64,000 bases of DNA from an uncultured Pelagibacteraceae bacterium (GTDB lineage: Bacteria; Pseudomonadota; Alphaproteobacteria; Pelagibacterales; Pelagibacteraceae). The stretch lies in NCBI GenBank assembly GCA_902631535.1, contig CACOYX010000001.1, positions 107,745 through 171,744 of the forward strand, written 5' to 3'. This document shows positions 60,019 through 64,000 of this stretch, in pieces. Positions within the stretch are counted from its first letter, which is position 1; each line of letters starts with the position of its first letter. The notes beneath the pieces were generated by a model that saw only the letters and a program-made list of their open reading frames with translations, was not told the origin of the DNA and did no database searches. Both the position numbers and the translations under genes were made by a program.

Positions 60019-60543
60019 CTAATTTTTCTCCACCTGATTAAATTCTAAATCTACAGGAGTTGCTCTACCAAATATAGAAACAGACACTTTAAGTCTAGAT
60101 TTTTCTTCATCAATTTCCTCAATTAAACCGTTAAATGAAGCAAATGGTCCATCGCACACCTTCACTTTCTCACCAATTTCAAAGCTAATGCCAGTTTTTT
60201 GAGTTACAGCACTTTCAGTAACCTGACCTAGTATTCTTTTAATTTCATTGTCAGATATTGGAGTTGGTTTATCAGCTGAACCAAGGAAACCGCTTACTTT
60301 TTGAAGATTTTTAATCATATGATAAATTTGTTTATCTAGATCAATTTTTACCAACACATATCCAGGAAAAAACTTTTTTTCTTTTTTTGTTCTTTTACCT
60401 TTTTTTACCTCGGTAACATGATGGGTTGGAACAAGAATTTCTTCTAATTTTTCAGATAATTTATTTCTTTTTAGCTCTTCTTTTATAGCTTCCACTACTT
60501 TTTTTTCAAAACCTGAATAAGCTTGTACGATATACCAATTCAT
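60019..60543 (-). CDS. nusG: Transcription termination/antitermination protein NusG
   Basis: Links RNA polymerase to Rho and ribosome. N-terminal NGN domain starts WYIVQAYSGFEKKV with FFPGYVLVKIDL. The C-terminal KOW domain has FEIGEKVKVCDGPFASFNGLIEEIDEEKSRLKVSVSIFGRATPVDLEFNQVE. Length 174 residues. Confidence 0.98.
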   Translation of the reverse strand: MNWYIVQAYSGFEKKVVEAIKEELKRNKLSEKLEEILVPTHHVTEVKKGKRTKKEKKFFPGYVLVKIDLDKQIYHMIKNLQKVSGFLGSADKPTPISDNEIKRILGQVTESAVTQKTGISFEIGEKVKVCDGPFASFNGLIEEIDEEKSRLKVSVSIFGRATPVDLEFNQVEKN

Positions 60544-60547
60544 TATT

Positions 60548-60739
60548 TTAAAAGTTAATTGTTAAAACTATGTTAAGTAAAAATCTTAAAATCTGGTCTA
60601 ATATTAAAAAGAAAATTGCAGCGATAGAGGCCAAAGTAAAAACCATCACTGCTCCCATCATAGTATCTTTTTTTGTCGGCCAAGTTATTCTAAAAGTTTC
60701 TTGTTTAACCTCTTGAATAAATTTTAAAGGATTTTTCAT
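60548..60739 (-). CDS. secE: Protein translocase subunit SecE
   Basis: Single-span Sec subunit: an amphipathic helix NPLKFIQEVKQETFRITWPTKKDTM and one transmembrane segment VFTLASIAAIFFLILDQIL over 63 residues. I place the start at ATG 60737-60739. The frame stays open upstream but would run into tRNA-Trp, so the longer form is rejected. Confidence 0.93.
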   Translation of the reverse strand: MKNPLKFIQEVKQETFRITWPTKKDTMMGAVMVFTLASIAAIFFLILDQILRFLLNIVLTINF

Positions 60740-60754
60740 AACTCTTTCTAAGTT

Positions 60755-60830
60755 TGGCAGGAGCGGAGGGACTCGAACCCACAACCTCCGGTTTTGGAGA
60801 CCGGCGCTCTACCAATTGAACTACGCTCCT
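60755..60830 (-). tRNA. tRNA-Trp(CCA)
   Basis: 76 bases. Acceptor AGGAGCG pairs with CGCTCCT, D arm GTTCAATTGGTAGAGC, anticodon arm CCGGT-CTCCAAA-ACCGG with anticodon CCA, T arm GTGGGTTCGAGTCCCTC, discriminator G and an encoded CCA end. Placed between tuf and secE, as in many bacteria, so probably processed from their shared transcript. Confidence 0.97.
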
Positions 60831-60835
60831 AAGCG

Positions 60836-62035
60836 TTACTTAATTATTTTAGTTACTACTCCAGCTCCAACAGTTTTTCCACCTTCTCTTATTGCAAAGT
60901 TTAAATTTTCATTCATTGCAATCGGTGTAATTAACTTAACTGTGAATTTTCCATCATCACCAGGCATAACCATTTCAGTGCCTGACGGTAATGTGACTTC
61001 ACCTGTTACGTCTGTAGTTCTAAAATAAAATTGTGGTCTATATTTTGTAAAGAAAGGAGTGTGCCTTCCGCCCTCTTCTTTTTTCAAAATATAAGCCTGA
61101 CATTCAAATTCAGTATGAGGAGTAATTGATCCTGGTTTACAGAGAACTTGCCCTCTTTCAACATCCGTTCTTTCAACACCTCTCAACAGAGCTCCAATGT
61201 TGTCACCTGCTTCACCACTATCTAAAAGTTTTCTAAACATTTCAACTCCAGTACAAACAGATTTTTTTGTATCTCTAATACCAACTATTTCAATTTCTTC
61301 ACCGACTTTAATAACTCCTGACTCTACTCTCCCAGTTACCACGGTTCCTCTTCCAGAAATAGAAAATACATCTTCTACTGGCATCAAAAAAGGTTTATCT
61401 TTTGGTCTGTCAGGCTGAGGAATAGTTTCGTCTACCGCTTTCATTAATTCCATGATGGCGTTTTTACCAGTTGCTTCATCTTTTCCCTCTACAGCATTTA
61501 AAGCTGATCCTTTTACTATAGGAATCTTATCACCTGGAAATTTATAAGACGTTAATAATTCTCTAATTTCTTCTTCAACTAGATCAACTAATTCTTTGTC
61601 TTTTACTGTGTCGATCTTATTTAAGAAAACAACAATAGCTGGGACTCCAACTTGACGAGCTAAAAGAATATGCTCTCTTGTTTGAGGCATTGGACCGTCA
61701 GCAGCATTAACTACTAAAATTGCTCCATCCATTTGTGCTGCACCTGTAATCATATTTTTTACATAGTCAGCGTGTCCTGGACAGTCTACGTGAGCATAGT
61801 GTCTTTTTTCAGTCTCATATTCAACGTGTGCTGTTGAGATTGTAATTCCTCTTTCTTTTTCCTCTGGTGCTTTATCGATTTGATCGTAAGCAACGAAGTT
61901 TGCTGTGCTTGAACCACCTGCTTCAGATAACACTTTAGTTATCGCAGCAGTTAATGTTGTTTTACCATGGTCTACGTGTCCGATTGTACCAATATTACAA
62001 TGCGGTTTATTTCGGTTAAACTTTTCTTTCGACAT
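60836..62035 (-). CDS. tuf: Elongation factor Tu
   Basis: Delivers aminoacyl-tRNA to the ribosome. G1 [11 protein letters not shown]3 [13 protein letters not shown]4 NKID, then beta-barrel domains II and III. The 399 residues are normal. It occupies the tufB position (tRNA-Tyr, tRNA-Gly, tuf, tRNA-Trp, secE). The usual second copy between fusA and rpsJ is absent. Confidence 0.98.
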   Translation of the reverse strand: MSKEKFNRNKPHCNIGTIGHVDHGKTTLTAAITKVLSEAGGSSTANFVAYDQIDKAPEEKERGITISTAHVEYETEKRHYAHVDCPGHADYVKNMITGAAQMDGAILVVNAADGPMPQTREHILLARQVGVPAIVVFLNKIDTVKDKELVDLVEEEIRELLTSYKFPGDKIPIVKGSALNAVEGKDEATGKNAIMELMKAVDETIPQPDRPKDKPFLMPVEDVFSISGRGTVVTGRVESGVIKVGEEIEIVGIRDTKKSVCTGVEMFRKLLDSGEAGDNIGALLRGVERTDVERGQVLCKPGSITPHTEFECQAYILKKEEGGRHTPFFTKYRPQFYFRTTDVTGEVTLPSGTEMVMPGDDGKFTVKLITPIAMNENLNFAIREGGKTVGAGVVTKIIK

Positions 62036-62072
62036 CTATTTTTTCCTCACTTTATATTTTAATTTTTAATTT

Positions 62073-62146
62073 TGGAGCGGGTAAAGGGAATCGAACCCTT
62101 ACATCCAGCTTGGAAGGCTAGCGTTCTACCATTGAACTACACCCGC
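62073..62146 (-). tRNA. tRNA-Gly(UCC)
   Basis: 74 bases. Acceptor GCGGGTG pairs with TACCCGC (one G-U pair), D arm GTTCAATGGTAGAAC, anticodon arm with loop CTTCCAA giving UCC (glycine GGA/GGG), T arm AGGGTTCGATTCCCT, discriminator T and encoded CCA. It lies in the leader of tuf, downstream of tRNA-Tyr. Confidence 0.97.
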
Positions 62147-62190
62147 AAAATCCAAACTTAACACGCCCTTTATTATTAAAGTTTTAAGTT

Positions 62191-62276
62191 TGGTGGAGGG
62201 GGAAAGATTCGAACTTTCGAAGACCGAAGTCAACGGGTTTACAGCCCGCCCCATTTGACCGCTCTGGAACCCCTCC
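62191..62276 (-). tRNA. tRNA-Tyr(GUA)
   Basis: 86-base class II tRNA. Acceptor GGAGGGG begins the molecule and CCCCTCC-A-CCA ends it. The anticodon loop CTGTAAA gives GUA (tyrosine). A long variable arm GACTTCGGTC and T arm AAGTTCGAATCTT follow. First transcribed element of the tRNA-tuf-secE run. Confidence 0.97.
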
Positions 62277-62326
62277 TACAATTTAGGGGTTATCCACTAA
62301 CTTAAAAAGCGTTTAACAACAAGCGT

Positions 62327-62354
62327 TTTATAAGCATTTATGTAATAATTGCAA
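62327..62354 (-). promoter_or_regulatory. Candidate promoter of the tRNA-Tyr/tRNA-Gly/tuf run
   Basis: TTGCAA (62349-62354) and TATAAA (62327-62332) are 16 bases apart on the minus strand, about 50 bases upstream of tRNA-Tyr. The region after the -10 is comparatively GC-richer (ACGCTTGTTG), as in stringently controlled stable-RNA promoters. TTGCAA is its own reverse complement, so it could also serve a rightward promoter for rlmB. Confidence 0.45.
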
Positions 62355-62409
62355 TAAATCATTTTACCTTAAAATATGCTAATAAATCGAGTACTAAGCC
62401 TTTAAAACC

Positions 62410-63153
62410 ATGAAAAAAACGACCTTTTTAATTGTAGGAAAACATGCGGTTTTAGAAGCATTAAAAAATCCATCTAGAAAAATTGAAAGAGTTTTTCTTA
62501 CAGAAGATGCTCAGAAAAAACTTAATAGAGAAAATCAAAGTTTAAATCTATTTAATAAAATTGCTGTCTTTTATAAATCAAAGAGAGAACTTGATAATTT
62601 ATGTGGAAGAGATGATACCGCTCACCAAGGTTTGGTTGCTGAGGTTGAACAACTTGAAGAAATTACTTTGAAAGAATTTATAATTGAAAATAAAAATAAT
62701 AACATCAATTTAATAGCCCTAGAGGAAGTTACAGATCCTAGAAATATTGGCTCAATTATAAGAAGTGCTGTTGCATTTAATATTAAGGGAATTATTGTGA
62801 AAGAAAGATCATTTCCTGCTAAAAGTAAACTTTTATATAAAAGTGCAAGTGGTGGAACTGAACATATAAAAATATTTAAAGTTTCTAATATTAGTACAAC
62901 ATTAAAGTTTTTAAAAACTAAGGAATTTTGGGTAAGCGCTTTTGATACAAATGCTAAAAAAGACTTTACAAAACATGATTGGAAAGGAAAAAATATATTA
63001 CTTTTTGGCTCAGAAGGATTTGGTATAAAAGCCAAATCTTTAGAAAATTCAGATTTTAGATTTAAGGTAAATATGAACGATAATATTGAGAGCTTAAATA
63101 TATCTAATACTGTATCTGTAGTATGCCATCATATTTTTCAATCAATAAAGTAA
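62410..63153 (+). CDS. rlmB: 23S rRNA 2'-O-methyltransferase (RlmB/TrmH family)
   Basis: SpoU-family knotted methyltransferase. A small N-terminal substrate-binding domain GKHAVLEALKNPSRKIERVFL is followed by the SPOUT domain with LEEVTDPRNIGSIIRSAVAF (motif 1), LFGSEGFGIK (motif 2) and NIESLNISNTVSVVCHHIF (motif 3). The 247 residues fit RlmB, which methylates G2251 of 23S rRNA; another TrmH-like target cannot be excluded. Confidence 0.9.
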   Translation: MKKTTFLIVGKHAVLEALKNPSRKIERVFLTEDAQKKLNRENQSLNLFNKIAVFYKSKRELDNLCGRDDTAHQGLVAEVEQLEEITLKEFIIENKNNNINLIALEEVTDPRNIGSIIRSAVAFNIKGIIVKERSFPAKSKLLYKSASGGTEHIKIFKVSNISTTLKFLKTKEFWVSAFDTNAKKDFTKHDWKGKNILLFGSEGFGIKAKSLENSDFRFKVNMNDNIESLNISNTVSVVCHHIFQSIK

Positions 63154-63212
63154 TGATTATAAACTTTAATTTTATTGTTTTTTGATTAAATATATTTTAA
63201 AACAAAAAAAAA

Positions 63213-63288
63213 GCCCTCATAGCTCAATTGGTAGAGCAATTGATTTGTAATCAATAGGTTCGCGGTTCGAGTCCGTGTGAGGGCACCA
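63213..63288 (+). tRNA. tRNA-Thr(UGU)
   Basis: 76 bases. Acceptor GCCCTCA pairs with TGAGGGC, D arm GCTCAATTGGTAGAGC, anticodon arm ATTGA-TTTGTAA-TCAAT with anticodon UGU, T arm CGCGGTTCGAGTCCGTG, discriminator A and encoded CCA. It is on the strand opposite to the tRNA-tuf cluster. Confidence 0.97.
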
Positions 63289-63292
63289 TTAA

Positions 63293-63892
63293 TTAAAATT
63301 TTAAAATATTTCTTATGTTTTCAGAATTTAAGTTTTTCATACTTATTAAATGATCATATTTAAAATTTAAATATTTATTCCTTGCTAAAATAAATTCATA
63401 ATCATGTAACAGTTTTTTGTAATGATGCTCGGCTCTCACAAACTTACCCCTATCAAAATCCATTAATAATTTTGTATAAAAATTTTGATCACTTAATCTT
63501 ACCGCATCAATTGCATAAACTTTAAAATTATCTGAATTTTTTAAAAAAATTTTTACATATTCATCATTCACATGATGGAAAACACCTATTAATAATATTA
63601 TAGTTTTTTTTTTATCATATTTATCAAAATTAATTTCATGTATGCTTTTTTTCTCAAATTTATATTTTTCACAATTAACATATTTATTTTTTGATTTTTT
63701 AATAAAATCTTCCTCCACATCAAAACCGTCGTAATAATATTTTTCATGAAGATCTTTTAGGATAACACTGTCCGCGCAACCTACTTCAACAATATGATTT
63801 ATATCCTCATTTTCGATAATTTTAAAAAAATCTTTATAAAAAGATCTTTTTAAGAGAATTTTTTGTATTGTCCTGTAAAATAAAGAATACAT
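63293..63892 (-). CDS. Class I SAM-dependent methyltransferase-like protein
   Basis: 199 residues. HIVEVGCADSVILKDLHEKYYYDGFDVEEDFI (about 34-65) is a class I SAM-binding motif I with the acidic motif II. TIILLIGVFHHVNDEYV near residues 94-110 is the usual motif after strand 4. The substrate is unknown. It is extremely Lys/Asn/Phe/Tyr-rich even for this window, and lacks synteny with the housekeeping genes. Its stop sits five bases from tRNA-Thr. It may start an accessory, surface-sugar-type region. Confidence 0.65.
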   Translation of the reverse strand: MYSLFYRTIQKILLKRSFYKDFFKIIENEDINHIVEVGCADSVILKDLHEKYYYDGFDVEEDFIKKSKNKYVNCEKYKFEKKSIHEINFDKYDKKKTIILLIGVFHHVNDEYVKIFLKNSDNFKVYAIDAVRLSDQNFYTKLLMDFDRGKFVRAEHHYKKLLHDYEFILARNKYLNFKYDHLISMKNLNSENIRNILKF

Positions 63893-63901
63893 ATTTATTT
63901 T

Positions 63902-64000
63902 TTATTTAAAACTTAATTCTTTTTTTATCAAACTTATAGGGCATCTTATTAAACCATTTTGTGGAGTCGAAGATTTATAAATTGGTTTCAAATTTATTTG
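63902..64000 (-). CDS. C-terminal fragment of an unrecognised protein (cut by window edge)
   Basis: Minus-strand frame open from the edge to TAA at 63902-63904, 32 codons, ending NGLIRCPISLIKKELSFK. It stops ten bases before the methyltransferase start, the tight co-directional spacing seen for real genes here. An open frame this long is only mild evidence in such AT-rich DNA. I cannot assign a family. Confidence 0.4.
   Translation of the reverse strand, partial: QINLKPIYKSSTPQNGLIRCPISLIKKELSFK

Noticed and set aside
60740..60784. N-terminal extension of SecE by 15 codons
   Set aside because: It would overlap tRNA-Trp and adds residues absent from SecE; ATG 60739 gives the normal protein.
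1..64000. CRISPR array, prophage, transposon or rRNA operon
   Set aside because: No regularly spaced repeats, integrase, transposase, terminal inverted repeats or rRNA motifs were seen on either strand.

Overview
The window looks like a chromosomal segment of a genome-streamlined, very AT-rich alphaproteobacterium, most likely SAR11 (Pelagibacterales, Candidatus Pelagibacter type). Three things point there. Base composition is strongly AT and Lys/Asn/Ile-rich. Intergenic spacers are tiny, with ATGA, TAATG and TTAA overlaps everywhere. Several signatures are alphaproteobacterial: a GAAC-N7-GAAC SOS box, a GatCAB cluster, a pyrB-pyrC pair with a metal-site-less PyrC, and a TPP-riboswitch sodium/solute symporter of the ThiV type described in SAR11. 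I see no insertion sequence, prophage, CRISPR array or rRNA gene. No stretch over 300 bases lacks a gene.

Layout. (1) 1-6741, minus: one compact housekeeping run dapA-smpB-folK-rsh-pyrE-pdxJ-acpS-lepB-rnc-recO (recO cut by the left edge). (2) 6773-16236, mixed: a lytic transglycosylase, tRNA-Ser, RarD, the riboswitch-controlled thiV, umuDC with a well-formed SOS promoter, an amino-acid-type binding protein plus permease, and a MATE exporter. (3) 16233-21010, minus: trhO, an O-methyltransferase and gatCAB. (4) 21062-27687, plus: ruvX-pyrB-pyrC-like-plsY-topA, a small secreted protein and a RidA protein. (5) 27680-33598, mixed: ugd-galU, panC, mgtE, lipB and an RluC/D pseudouridine synthase. 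(6) 33610-62276, minus: a giant uninterrupted expression-machinery cluster, in transcription order tRNA-Tyr, tRNA-Gly, tuf, tRNA-Trp, secE-nusG, rplKAJL, rpoBC, rpsLG-fusA, the S10 and spc operons, secY-adk, rpsM-rpsK-rpoA-rplQ. (7) 62410-64000: rlmB, tRNA-Thr and the edge of what may be an accessory region (a methyltransferase and the tail of an unrecognised gene).

How it works together. Most of the window is core information processing and cofactor or nucleotide supply. The most informative regulatory piece is 11484-13330. There umuDC is read from a consensus promoter whose start overlaps an SOS box. The final codons of umuC contain a second consensus-like promoter that fires straight into a minimal TPP riboswitch, and the 3' strand of that riboswitch is the Shine-Dalgarno of thiV. 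Other unusual points are a RelA/SpoT homolog lacking the helical/conserved-cysteine region, a dihydroorotase-like protein without the HxH metal motif, a permease starting with a lipobox, loss of rpmD, tufA and era from their usual slots, and short palindromes next to topA and mgtE/lipB. I did not find a clearly new multi-gene system; the best candidates for undescribed biology are these regulatory and domain-loss features.
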